Source of the DNA: Lycorma delicatula
Taxonomy: Eukaryota > Arthropoda > Insecta > Hemiptera > Fulgoridae
Reading direction: 5' to 3'
Assembly: GCF_047948215.1 (NCBI RefSeq)
Contig: NC_134456.1
Location: forward strand, 12,363,730 to 12,427,729
DNA: 64,000 nucleotides
The position numbers and the translations under genes are program-made. Numbering within the stretch: position 1 is the stretch's first letter; the number at the start of each line of letters is the position of its first letter. The notes under the pieces are model-generated. The model was not told the DNA's origin, searched no databases, and saw nothing but the letters and a program-made list of their open reading frames with translations. Shown here piece by piece: positions 1-11,400 of this stretch.

Positions 1-969
1 TAAAATAGAAAATTTTTATTGCAAAAAATTATTTATTAATTAAACATGAATTTAAAAAATAAATAATTAATAGAATATTAATTAAAAAAATGTATCCGTA
101 AATATTTTACTTTTATTCCCATAGCTACACAGCTTACACAACTGATGTTTTGATGACAGCATGCATTTTTTTCTTAGAGATAATTATCAAAAATAATTTT
201 AAAATAGATGTTTTATTTTTTATCTTGCATAAATATGAAAAATAAGAAAAAAGGTTAGCGCATTCATTAAAACAAAACGAATGTAAAAATATAATCTTTT
301 GTTTACTTATGAAAAAAAAAAAATTGCATCCAGTTGTAACTGAAAGATAACGATGAAAGTTGAGATAAAAAAGAACGCTACCAAAGTTCATCATAATACA
401 TAGCACCACGTTTTTCATTTATAAAGTTTGAATTTATCATAAAACAACCTTGATTAAAAACAGTTTTCTTTCATTATCTACTGATTTACTGTCTATATTT
501 TTTCTAATAGCGAGACAAGTGTCATTTAAATACTTATTGTGATTATTATCACAAGAAGTTTTATGAAAAAATAAATAAAGTAAAATAAAAGTCATTTACT
601 AATAGATAATACGGTAAAAAACATGGGATATGAGTATTATATAAAATACTCACCAACACATATATTATTGCACTAAGTATATGAAAATAAAACTAAGCAT
701 ATTTAAAGCCAAAAATACGTTTACTTATACATATGTTTACATACAGAATCAAAAAAACTACAGCGTAAAATATTTTTAAGAAGAAAAAATAAAATAAGAA
801 AAACCATCAGAACAAATTTATTAATAAAAGACCTTCAAGAATTTTCGAATTAAACTTCACAAAAAAAAAAAAAAACAGTTGTGTTATGTTGGTCAATCAA
901 GATGCATACATTTGTAGGTAAAGAGAATCACATTAATTATTTCAAGTATTTGGAATTTAATAGACTAAT
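1..969. other. AT-rich intergenic DNA, no gene seen
   Basis: Strongly AT-rich with many short A and T runs. No reading frame in it has recognisable protein similarity or sensible composition. I see no repeat shared with the rest of the window. Confidence 0.6.
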
Positions 970-973
970 TTAA

Positions 974-3900
974 CCTTTTCAGATCAGGAAGCCAGTAAAA
1001 TGGCTCTGTGCGGTGACAGTTTGAAAACGCTGTTACAAAATCATTTTATGTGGGATCTAAGTCGGTTATTTTTTTTTATATTCACAAAGGAATCAGTTTT
1101 ATTATACAATTTGAACTATGGTTATACGAAGTAAAATGTTTTATTTGGATAAGAAAGAATATGACCATTTTTTTCTCAGAAATGTGCTTGTGTGTGTGTG
1201 TGTGACTAGTGTATTATAATTGCTATGAGGGTTACGGATTTATTTATTATTTACAAAAATAGCTTATTATATTAGCAAAATAACGATGTATTGAAACACA
1301 TAATAAATTATGTTATACAGCACACACAAAATAAAAAGAAATTTGTGGTCATAAATGTGTCACTTTTATTTGAGGCCTAATAAATCTTTTCTGACAAAAG
1401 ATATCGGCATCAATCAAACGCATACCGATTCGTAATGAATAACAGTATACAGTAAAAATGGTTTTTTGTCAATCTGAATAGCCTTTTAAGTGGTGGGGAT
1501 TTTTATAAAACGTAGTTTTCTTTATCTCTTTCATTTATACTAACATATGTTACTTTTGTGTGAGTGAGTACGAGTGAATTGCAGTAAGTAACTTACTATT
1601 GCAAACTGGCGTTCCGTTGGTAATATATTATTTCATTATTTTTTTTCAAAATTACATTGGTTTTTTTTTTATTCAGTGCGATTTTTTTCACATATTAGGC
1701 GTTTTTTTTAAATTTGTGATTTTTTTTTTATTTGCCGTAATTTTTTTTTTATCGAGACAATGAATGACGAACAGATTAGGTTTGCTCTTGACGAAGGACT
1801 TTCAGATTATGACGAAAATGACAGTGACGACCTTGAGGGCTTGGACGACATCAAAAATACTGAAATTAGGAGTATCGATTTTTCGGAACCGCATCTCCTG
1901 AATTTTAGTAGCGACGATGATGATCCAGGTCATTCGATTAGTGATACTGATACGGAACAAAAAATAAATGTAGCCGGTTCAGTTCTACATCCACATGCTG
2001 AAGGAAACGGTAATATATTTCATGAAATCCATTATCGCTCTCCAGTGCAGTTGGATGTTGAAATGCAACCAGCTGTTGATTTTCCTCTCCAAGATGAGGA
2101 ACTTGACACGGCGGAGTTACAAGAAAATCCAACTGACCGGGCCCAAAATGACGAAACTGTTACAGATGACAAAGGTTACGAGTTGGAAGGTCGTCTGCCG
2201 GTTCTTGGAAATCCCTGGTTAGTTTGTACTGATAGGTGTAAATATGACACACTAAACAGTTTGCCTTTTACGGGTCCGGAACCAGGTGCATTTGTAAAGA
2301 ATACCGACCTTTTGGCTAAATCCGCTCCTCATAAGAGAGGTCGGCCTAAGAAGCGTCGTAGGAATTTACAGAATGTGCCTGAATATATTCCTGATCCCCG
2401 TATTCATGGGCAGACGCCGTTTGCCGTATTTATGTTGTTTTTTGGGGCTATCCTTGAAAAATTAACATCAGAAACTAATCTGTATTTTCAAAGCCGTAAA
2501 CCTGATAGACCATTACCTAAGGACAGAATTCAAGGTGACGTTAGTCTTGACCAGATGAAACGTTTCTTTGCAATCATCCTGGAAATGGGTCATACTGTAA
2601 GACACACTTTACAAGAATACTGGTCAACTGACGAGGTTTCCCATATCGCTTGGTTTGGGAATACATTACCGAGAACTGTCTTTCTTCATATTTTGAAGTA
2701 TTTACACTTCACTAACCAGGATCCACCAATAGAATCAGAAATGCAAACTGGTAACTATGACCGTCTCTGGAGAGTACGCGAAATATTTGAAATTGCACGT
2801 CAGAAATCTCGTGAACTCTGTAATCCACGACAACAAATCGTAGTTGATGAGGTTTTATGCGCCTACAAGGGTAGAGTCTTGTTTCGGCAGTATATACCTA
2901 GTAAACGAAAGCGCTTTGGGATAAAGGTTTACAGACTTTGCGATAATTCTGGGTACACATTTGATATGAGTGTATATCTCGGGAGACAACGAGAGGAACT
3001 AAATGTAAACGAAACGATTACTGAACGTACAGTTATCAATCTAATTGCAGGTTATGAAAATTGTGGATATCATTTGTATATGGACAATTTTTTTTCATCC
3101 CTGCAATTATATCGACGACTGAAAGATGTGGGAATTCTAGCTTGTGGAACAGCTCGATCCAATCGTGCTGGAATGCCAGCTGAATTCACACGAAACAGAC
3201 GTAAACAATTAGGTTTGACCAGACACCGGTTAGCCTGTCGTACGACACTGGATGGAATATCTTGTATTCTATTCAATGACAAGCGAATGGTAACACTTCT
3301 GTCTTCTATTCATGGGCCTGCTGAAGAGGGTAAATACAGTGTAACAATTCGCGGTACAGAAAATGTCGTGAGACCTGTAATGATTGTAGACTACAATAAT
3401 TACATGGGGGCTGTTGATCTATCTGATCGTCTGTCTTCAAGCTATTACTTACATAGGCGCATGACAAAATGGACGAAAAAACTTTTTTTCCACATTTTTG
3501 ATATGCTCCTTGTCAATGCTTATACGGCTTACAAGTCAGTCAATAAGATGGAGAAAAACCAATCCTACAGATGGTTTCGAAATGAGGTTTTGAAAGGGCT
3601 TGTTTCATCATCTCCTACGGGATTTTCTGCACGAGGATCTTATGTAAGAAATCGTGAATTGTTACGTCTTGAAAGCTGTGAAGCAAGACATTTTCCTAAA
3701 CGTGAGGGAACAAACAGTCTTAGACAATGCGTTGTGTGCTCGGCAAACGGCATTCGCGTAAGATCAGTCTGGAGGTGTGTGGCTTGTGAGGTACCACTCT
3801 GTATAGACGGATGCTTTCTCGTGTATCACACACGCCAAAATATCACCAACTAGGGGTAAGTACTTTTTATTTATAAATTTATTACTCTTCATTTTATTTG

Positions 3901-4018
3901 TTTAGGTTATTTATTATTTGTCATCTATTTCATTCTTTTGTTTTTTTGGGGAATCTCCTATATAGCGATTTTTTTATGTGTTGGTGTAAAAACTAGTGCG
4001 CGCTCGTAATTTATTATT

Positions 4019-4066
<48 letters not shown>

Positions 4067-4739
4067 ATATATATTGCGTATATAGTAACATAAAAAATAC
4101 CTGTTGTTTGTACGAATAGCTTGTAATTACTGGGGTAATTATTATGCGTTTCATGAACACTATTGTCCCCCCCCCCTCGGCGTGTAACAGCAATACTCTG
4201 TTATAAAAAAAAATTTTTCATGTAATAAATGCTCTTAGGAAGTCTTATAATTTTTAAAATAAATTTAACGTTATATGTAACGCTAAGAAAAAATAAATAA
4301 CTATAACAATTTCTCGAAACTGATATGCTAATTAATCTGTGATTTATGACACGAGTTTTTCATCATATTTTGCCCAACTTTCAACCGATTTTCTTGAAAG
4401 TATTTTTTTTTAAATCAGCAAACTATGTTTCATAAACACAAATAAAAAAAATAAAAATTTTGCTAATAAAAAACGCGGTAGAAATGCGCAAAAAAAAATC
4501 TGCAATTAAATTATCGTAATTTTTGTACGGTTTCAATTTTTTTGTTGTTACAGGCATAAAAAAATATCCAATCGTAAGGGTTTTTTTTTTGTCAGAATCT
4601 GTTAAATCTCGTTAATATACTGTAATTTTTTGAAATTTTTTTCACAAGAGGGTAGCATAAAACTATGAAGGGAGGTAATCAGATACCAATATATTTTTGC
4701 GGAGCGCTAAGAAGCGTGGAGCATTGTGATGGGAAAAGG
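974..4739 (+). mobile_element. Complete piggyBac-family DNA transposon
   Basis: A 3766-bp element flanked on both sides by the target tetranucleotide TTAA (970-973 and 4740-4743), the hallmark of piggyBac insertion. The left end begins CCTTTTCAGATCA and the right end, read inward on the minus strand, begins CCTTTTCCCATCA: 11 of 13 positions match, giving imperfect terminal inverted repeats that start with CC as in this family. One intact transposase gene lies in the middle, with about 790 bp of leader and 890 bp of trailer. The trailer contains a TA microsatellite near 4021-4063 and a C-run near 4167. Ends, target duplication and an unbroken gene together indicate a structurally complete and perhaps autonomous copy. 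Activity is not shown. Confidence 0.93.
1760..3853 (+). CDS. piggyBac transposase (DDE_Tnp_1_7 type), intact, 697 aa
   Basis: Predicted to cut and paste the surrounding element at TTAA sites in the nucleus. The first ~60 residues are acidic (Asp/Glu-rich), as usual for the family. A basic KRGRPKKRRR patch near residue 193 could be a nuclear localisation signal. The catalytic core spans about residues 215-620. Candidate catalytic aspartates are D363 (VVDEVLCAYKGR), D442 (LYMDNFFSS) and D553 (GAVDLSDR), matching the order of D268, D346 and D447 in the moth enzyme; D544 and D556 lie nearby. The C-terminal ~45 residues form a Cys-rich zinc-binding domain (CVVC, CVAC, LCIDGCF, YH). At 697 aa it is somewhat longer than the ~594-aa moth protein, mostly at the N terminus. 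The ATG at 1760 is chosen because it opens the acidic region. No frameshift or internal stop is present. It lies between piggyBac-type ends (974 and 4739). Confidence 0.95.
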   Translation: MNDEQIRFALDEGLSDYDENDSDDLEGLDDIKNTEIRSIDFSEPHLLNFSSDDDDPGHSISDTDTEQKINVAGSVLHPHAEGNGNIFHEIHYRSPVQLDVEMQPAVDFPLQDEELDTAELQENPTDRAQNDETVTDDKGYELEGRLPVLGNPWLVCTDRCKYDTLNSLPFTGPEPGAFVKNTDLLAKSAPHKRGRPKKRRRNLQNVPEYIPDPRIHGQTPFAVFMLFFGAILEKLTSETNLYFQSRKPDRPLPKDRIQGDVSLDQMKRFFAIILEMGHTVRHTLQEYWSTDEVSHIAWFGNTLPRTVFLHILKYLHFTNQDPPIESEMQTGNYDRLWRVREIFEIARQKSRELCNPRQQIVVDEVLCAYKGRVLFRQYIPSKRKRFGIKVYRLCDNSGYTFDMSVYLGRQREELNVNETITERTVINLIAGYENCGYHLYMDNFFSSLQLYRRLKDVGILACGTARSNRAGMPAEFTRNRRKQLGLTRHRLACRTTLDGISCILFNDKRMVTLLSSIHGPAEEGKYSVTIRGTENVVRPVMIVDYNNYMGAVDLSDRLSSSYYLHRRMTKWTKKLFFHIFDMLLVNAYTAYKSVNKMEKNQSYRWFRNEVLKGLVSSSPTGFSARGSYVRNRELLRLESCEARHFPKREGTNSLRQCVVCSANGIRVRSVWRCVACEVPLCIDGCFLVYHTRQNITN

Positions 4740-4743
4740 TTAA

Positions 4744-7700
4744 GTCAATTTTCTCTTCTTCACTCTTCAAAATCATAATAAAAAAATTCATAACAAATTC
4801 TGTAACTTAAATAATAAAACGCCCTGGGAGGTAATATATTAATTTTGCTGAATACTTTACCAGTATAAGAAATTGTAAAAAAAAATGGATAAAATATATT
4901 TTCATAGGAAAGATTTTAATCAGCACCACACGCTCCACAGTATTATTTTTACAATCTAACTTCTAAATAGTTTCTTTTATTTTCTTTCATGTGTTTATTA
5001 TAACGAGCAGAATTTAAGTGATAAGGAACTTTAATGGAAGACTTATCTTCAGTGATCTACAGGAAATGATTTATTAAATGTGGCTTAGGATGTTAGTATT
5101 TATCTTACTTCAAAAGTTTCAACTTTTGGGATCTTCTTTCTATTACTTTCCAGGTGTTATAGAATCATCAATTTGTAAGCAGTAACAATGATATAATGTT
5201 TTGTCTTCCATCCTTTGATTTTTTTTTATTGTTGTTAATCGTACTAAAAATTTACATTTTTCTTTATTATTTGTCTAATTTTTATGGCAATAAAGATGAA
5301 TATGATTCTTAAATATTAAACTTTCTTTTATTTATGCTGCGAATTGTAATAAAAAATGATATAAAAGAATAATTCGGCCTGATATTAAAATAACATTTAT
5401 AATGACACTCCTTTTTTTAAATTTTGTATATGTACGTCACAATTCTCTGAAAAACTCTTAATTATTTATTTTTCATGCTAATAATATTGTTGATACTTTA
5501 GTTATTTATACATTTCGGTATAGTTTAATAATAAATCATAGGAATGTCTTTCCTGTGACGTATTGTTGCATAAACTATTTATATTTATGTTAGGAAGAAG
5601 TTTGAATCTCTCACTAAATAAAAAAATTCTAACTGATAAAATTTTTCCACACAATATCCTAGTGTTGTACCAACAAAAGGCAATTTAACACGCTGCTCCA
5701 CACTTGAACGAGCTAAACACGCTCCAGTCATTATAGTGTCGTAATTTTCGATCGCTATATTGAAACAAATCAAAACATAGAACATCAAATACAGCAGTTA
5801 TTCCATATACATAACAAAACATTGTGATATACGATGTTTTTAATTAAATAAAACATTTTTACAATAAAAAACAAAAAAGGATTAATATGATCAATAAAAT
5901 AAATAACAGGCGTAATTAAAATCGAATAAAAACCAATATATCTATATATTATCGCCAAAAATACTAATGTAAGTAAAATGGCGTGTAATAAACACACCTT
6001 TAGTGTGTATCGGCTGTTCATGCTAGTTTCTGTATAAGAGTTGGAAGTTATATTAAAACTTAAAATGTGATATCTGTTTCTTTATTACAACAAATTTGTC
6101 GTGTCCGGTTGTTGATAACGCCGAAGCGTTTTTCGTCCAGAAAAACCAAAATATATAAACATACCTGAAATTAAATATACACAAAGTATATATTTTAAGT
6201 AAAATAATTAAGAATACAAAATAACGGATTAACTAATAATGATAAATAATTAATAATCAGGGCCTATAATTAACTACTGATTTAACGGCGGGAAAATATT
6301 ATAATTTTTGAAAGCTATTCTTATAATTCCTCAGTTTTTAGTTTGCTTAGTTAAATAAATTTTAGTAAGTTAGTGTTATTAATTGAGAAGCCGAAGTAGT
6401 TTTATTTTAAACTGTCATGATATTAGAACAAATTGTTGTATAAAATCTTTTTAATTTTACAATGTATGAAAAAATTCTGATTTTAAAAAATACACTTGCA
6501 TAATATTTTTTCTTCTTTGACAATGTTTTAAAAAATTATGAATAGTAGAAATTGCACTATTAGGAAAAGAAGGTTCTTTTTCAATAATCTTTCGTTATTC
6601 TTACAGGTTTTCTTTAAATCAAAACGTTAATTTTCAACAGTAACATAGGAAAGAATATAGTTTTAAAGACAAAAATTTTCTTTAACGATAAATATATAGT
6701 ATAATTTGTAAAATATTACTAATCTTAAACCTGTAGAATTTTTATTCATATAATATACATGTAACCCTGTTCTTCTTAAATGGTCATCTATTTCCTGCTA
6801 TTAATCCCTTATGCCTTCCCTTTTTGTGCCTATAAATTATTTTAAACGATTTTTCTACTATATCTGCCCACAGTTCTTCAATTTACTTCTGTTTGCAGCA
6901 AATGATACACGAAAATATAAATAATGGGATATGGGGAAATATACCCCACATCATATGGGCAAATGTACATATGGGATTGGTAAATAGTAGAAGCTGAAAA
7001 TACGATTACAAAGCAAGTGTAGAATCTTCAACGTTGAATAAAATTACAGCAAGGAACTGCCTCTATTTTTGTTAATTGAAATATATATAAATATCTTCTT
7101 TTTATTCTTAGTTTTATTTGTATGCAAACTAATTAAAATCATTTAGATGCGGCAATTGAGTAATTCCCATTTACACACAGCAGTTGACTATAAGCACGTT
7201 GTTAAAGCTAATAGCTGTCTGTGTATGCCATAAATTTGATTAGCTTTGTCCAAGAATGTGAATTACTGCACTCCTTTTGTATGATCTTACATATTCCCTA
7301 CTTTTTTATAAGCCAATAAAAAACATTTCATGTTGTCAAACTGTTTACATGAGAGTAGAAATAAAAATAAAAAGAAGCTAAATTTTTTACAAATTATATC
7401 TTAATAGAAAAGGTAAAATAATTAACAATCTCCATAGAATATAATAAGACAAAATGAATGAGTTAATGTTGGTTACCAATATTAACCAATCGGAAATCTT
7501 TTTATTTCTTTACATTACTTGTACAAGTATAATGGTAAATAACATTCGTATATAATGTGTTATTTTATTTTTGATTCGTTTAACATTCTTTTTTCTTATT
7601 TATTATGTCATAATTAGTAAAACCTAAGATTTTTACGATTAATTAAAACTGAAAATATTGTAATAATAAAAGATTGTATTTTTAGAAGAAAAAAGAAAAT

Positions 7701-7920
7701 CATAACAAAGAAAGGATTATTAATCAATTGGAGAAAAAGGTAATCAATCAGTGACATTATTATTACTGATTTAAAAAATACTATATTTGTGTTGTATAAC
7801 TTAAATATTATGATATTTTAATCTAATAAAATATTTATTTAAATAAGTGTTACCATAATGATAATTAATATTTAAATTTATTAAATGTATAAGAATTTTA
7901 CATATACGCTTACATGTGAA

Positions 7921-7959
<39 letters not shown>

Positions 7960-8977
7960 TATACTTCTTTAAAAATATAAATAATCTTAAAATTTAATTA
8001 TTGTTATAAAAGATATTAATAATATTTATATGTTATTTAAAATTCAATAAGCATTAAATCATTTTTCTTTTTTTTTTTATTTGAATAAAAAATATGGTCA
8101 TTAATAACAGTTTACTATAGTTTAAGTTTATATTTAAAATTTAAAATTAAAAAAAATTTTCTGTTTTACTTAGAAGTAATAAACGAGGAAAATAATTTTA
8201 AATCATTATACCGAAAATAATAATATAGAAAAGAATTTTGGTTTCTTTTTCTTTTATTTACTCATTAAAAAAAGTAGTTCTTCCATTTAGTTCTTGTTTG
8301 CTGTTTATTTTCATTTTTAGATACTGTTTTTTTTTTTTTTTAATTAATATGTTATTTCAGGTATTTTCCAAAAGAATAAAATAATAAAAAAGAAAGATTA
8401 AATAAAAAAGACATTAGAAGTTGTTTTCTTGTTATATGTTTTAAACTTAGTATTAATATAATAATAGGTTATATTATTTTATGTATATCTGTGTAAATAT
8501 AATTACATAAAAATTTAAAATAAAGTATTGTATTACGTAATAAAATGAATTATTTATTTAGGTTTTTTTTTTTTTTTAATAGCACCCGTCCTAGCAACCA
8601 CGTACAATACAACATAACACGAAATTATAGATTTTATTTTTTGTAATTATTACTGAATTTTGAATAGAGTTCATCAATGAAGATATAATCGTTGCCAGAA
8701 AGTACGTTTACATAAAAATTAAAAATAGCTATAACGGAAGGTATTGTTTAATCTTTTATTTATATATAAAATAATTAAATTCACCTTGTCTATAAGTTAT
8801 TTGTAAAGATAATGATTAATTTTCCTCTAACTGTAATAAACAAAAATTTATACTGATTGCTTTATTTCCAATTAAATTAAATCTTAATAACTCTATTTTT
8901 CGTCATCATTCACACTTGATTGATTGCTTTGATCCTACCTTTCATTCTCTCTCTCTCGTTCTCTCTCTCTCTCTCTC

Positions 8978-9014
<37 letters not shown>

Positions 9015-9161
9015 ACTAAATCCAAATACTTTAATATAGGAAATGCTTAGTTCATCTATTTATAAAATTCTTCCGAAAATTTCACTACTCTCCTATTTTA
9101 TTTATAAAAAAATATATAAATAAAATCTATTTGATAATACTCTTTCACACACGCGCGCGCC

Positions 9162-9197
<36 letters not shown>

Positions 9198-9600
9198 GGA
9201 AATTAATACCTGCAAAGGAAAATCCTGTGCACGGATTTGAGCCATTGTATTTTAAGCAGAGATGAAACAAAGACGATTATAGATATCTTAAAAATATTGT
9301 CGTAACATATTAAATATAGAAAGTAGAAAAATAACGTTAAATTTAATAGGAAATTTAAAAACGTCAGTATACATAATCAATTCATCCATATTTTTTGTGA
9401 CGTCGATGGGATTTCCGTATTCAAAATTATGTGGAACATAACTGATTAATTTTTTCAAGATATAGTTGAATTTTCCTCTACATAAATTTAACTCAGTACA
9501 GATATTTACTTAAGTATTAGGTAATAGTCATCGACTAAGTAATATGGTACACGACGGACGTCTAACTGTTATAACATACAGTTTATGTAACAGCTATTTA
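4744..9600. other. AT-rich DNA with microsatellites, no supported gene
   Basis: Almost 5 kb of AT-rich sequence. It contains a TA run (7927-7955), a long CT run broken by a few substitutions (8946-9011) and a CA/CG run passing into TA (9146-9197). On the minus strand at 5585-6021 there are two overlapping short frames. One starts with a hydrophobic signal-like stretch (residues 8-25 of a 78-aa frame); the other is slightly less AT-biased than its surroundings. They resemble no family I recognise and lack enough context to call exons. Confidence 0.5.
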
Positions 9601-9602
9601 TT

Positions 9603-9648
9603 TAGGGGAAATCCAGGCTTATCGTTGGATAAGCCTGGATTTCCCCTA
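9603..9648. repeat. Perfect 21-bp inverted repeat with 4-nt loop
   Basis: Bases 9604-9623 are the exact reverse complement of 9628-9647, separated by GTTG, and the flanking T9603/A9648 extends pairing to 21 bp. It is more GC-rich than its surroundings. It could be a template-switch palindrome, a small foldback element or a transcribed hairpin. The sequence alone does not decide. Confidence 0.9.
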
Positions 9649-9730
9649 GGCTGATTTTAATAATTATATACTTTGTATTATGAAGACTTTATTAAAGTGC
9701 ACATTTACTGCGCCAACCCGTGTTCTTATG

Positions 9731-9893
9731 CCGGCCTCCGTAGCGCGAGTGGTAGCGTCTTGGTCTTTCATCCGGAGGTTGCGGGTTTCAATCCCGGTCA
9801 GGCATGACATTTTCAAACACGCTACAAATCATTTATCTCATCCTCTGAAGCAATACGTAACGGTAATCCTGGAGGTTAAAAAAGAAAAAAGAA
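9731..9893 (+). mobile_element. tRNA-derived SINE (group 2)
   Basis: The head has a polymerase III A-box-like stretch (GTAGCGCGAGTGGTAG) and a B-box-like stretch (GGTTTCAATCC) about 45 bases apart, as in tRNA-derived SINEs. The body ends with the tail motif CATCCTCTGAAG, then ACGGTAATCCTGGAGG and an A-rich end. Minus-strand relatives occur at 36784-36912 (closer) and 30115-30205 (more diverged). Only a weak 6-base flanking match (TATGCC) could be a target duplication. Confidence 0.8.
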
Positions 9894-9999
9894 AACTATG
9901 CCCATATACCATATAGTAATACTGACTAATATTAAAAATAAATTAACCTACATATTCTGGCGTCTTTTTATTTGTTTATTTTATTGAATTTAGGTATTA

Positions 10000-10907
10000 C
10001 CTATTTATGATCCTTTATATGATGTTTCCATTTTAATTGTGAGTCAGTTGCAACACCTGAGTATTTTATATGTGGAACTTTGTCTAATGTCGGGCACTGA
10101 CACGATGAAGTTGTTACCGATCACAATTTGATTAGTGCACAGTTAAATTATTAAGATTGGTTGTTTGATCAACGCTGGTAGGGGAAAAGATCATAAATAT
10201 ACGTTTTTCGGTATTAAATATCACTATTTTGCTATGTCAAAGAAGATTTAATTAGTCCCAAGGCCCAGTTCAGTTATTTTTTAAACTTCATCCAGGATGG
10301 ATCAGTGAAAATTAACGCTGTATCATCAGCGAAGGAAATAATCTCACAATAGTTCACGTTTAATTTCATTAAATCGCAAAAATACGTAGTATAGTGGATA
10401 GGACAATTCCCTGAAGCAGACCCTATTCAGAAATGTTTTTCATACTGGTTTTGATGTTCAGGGTAAGAGATTGTGATCTCTTTTCTAAGTAGCAAGTAAA
10501 TGGTTTAAGCAGGTGCCGGAAATACCCAGTGAACCATTTTCCTTAGAAGCTTAAAATGTAGGATGGTATCAAAGACCTTGGCAAAATCCAGTAAAACTAC
10601 CAGAGCCTTTATTTTATGAATGAAATTTATTTTTGATGATATCTATCAAATTAGCAATAGCATCTTGAGTGTTTTTGTTTTTCCCGAAACCCATCTTGAT
10701 TTGTGTGGTATTTATTTAAATAGTTAATTATTTTGGATGTGATTACATTTTCCATGATTTTAGAAAAGTTGTTTAATGAGTTCATGGGGGGGGGATAAAT
10801 AAGCTTGCGGGGGGGGGGCATTTTCCGGTCACCAGATTTAAGTAACGACACAATTATTATCTCTTCATTTCGAATTTCATCGACCAAAATCTTTTTAACT
10901 TCTTCAC
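10000..10907 (-). pseudogene. Decayed LINE reverse transcriptase (Jockey/CR1-like), minus strand
   Basis: The reverse strand encodes broken pieces of a non-LTR reverse transcriptase in the correct order. From 10890 down there is LLKSGDRK, then SLNNFSKIMENVI and INYLNKYHTNQDGF (normally NYRPISLL..FSKI and QFGFR). Around 10350-10300 comes the catalytic-box stretch EIISFADDTALIFT, and near 10060 GVATDSQLKWKHH, the usual YLGV.ID..LKW segment. Frames shift several times and stops are present. Two G-runs near 10786 and 10811 (C-runs on the coding strand) disrupt the region just before the FSKI motif. The remnant is cut at 10907 by the R1-like LINE insertion and may continue past 16531. Clade assignment is tentative. 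Confidence 0.75.
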
Positions 10908-11400
10908 TTCAGATCGCTTCTCGGCCTATGGCCCCGTGCTGTAAAACTTGTGTTTTTTTTTGCAACCGGTGCATAATTTGAATCTGCAAGTACAGCGTTC
11001 TACGTTCTCGTCGTCGGGGTTGACAACGATCAGCGGCGGTCAGTCAACCTGCGTTGCTGTGGAGTTTTGACAAATCGGCGACGTAGTGTGTTGCAGTAGT
11101 GCTGCTGTCGGCCAAATAAGGACGTTTCCTTTGTAACATCGTGTCCCCGTTTTCGTAGTTGGTGAGGCCAGAAACTTTTCAGATCCTCTGGCAGGTTCGA
11201 GAAGCGGTTTTCCGCTCCAACCTAGCCGGTGGTAGGAGTGCTTTATTCTTCGACTCCTCGATTGGGCAGCCGAACAGACGGTCCGTCGGGGTACAAGAGG
11301 TTTAGACACTCACCTTAGTTTTGTGGTAGGTGATAGTTTGAAGAAGCTGTGGTTTGTAGTGCCTGGCAACACAGCTGGTGTAGTGTCAGGTATTCAAGCG

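Noticed and set aside
8946..9011. CT run as a possible promoter element
   Set aside because: It is a plain microsatellite with no neighbouring gene.
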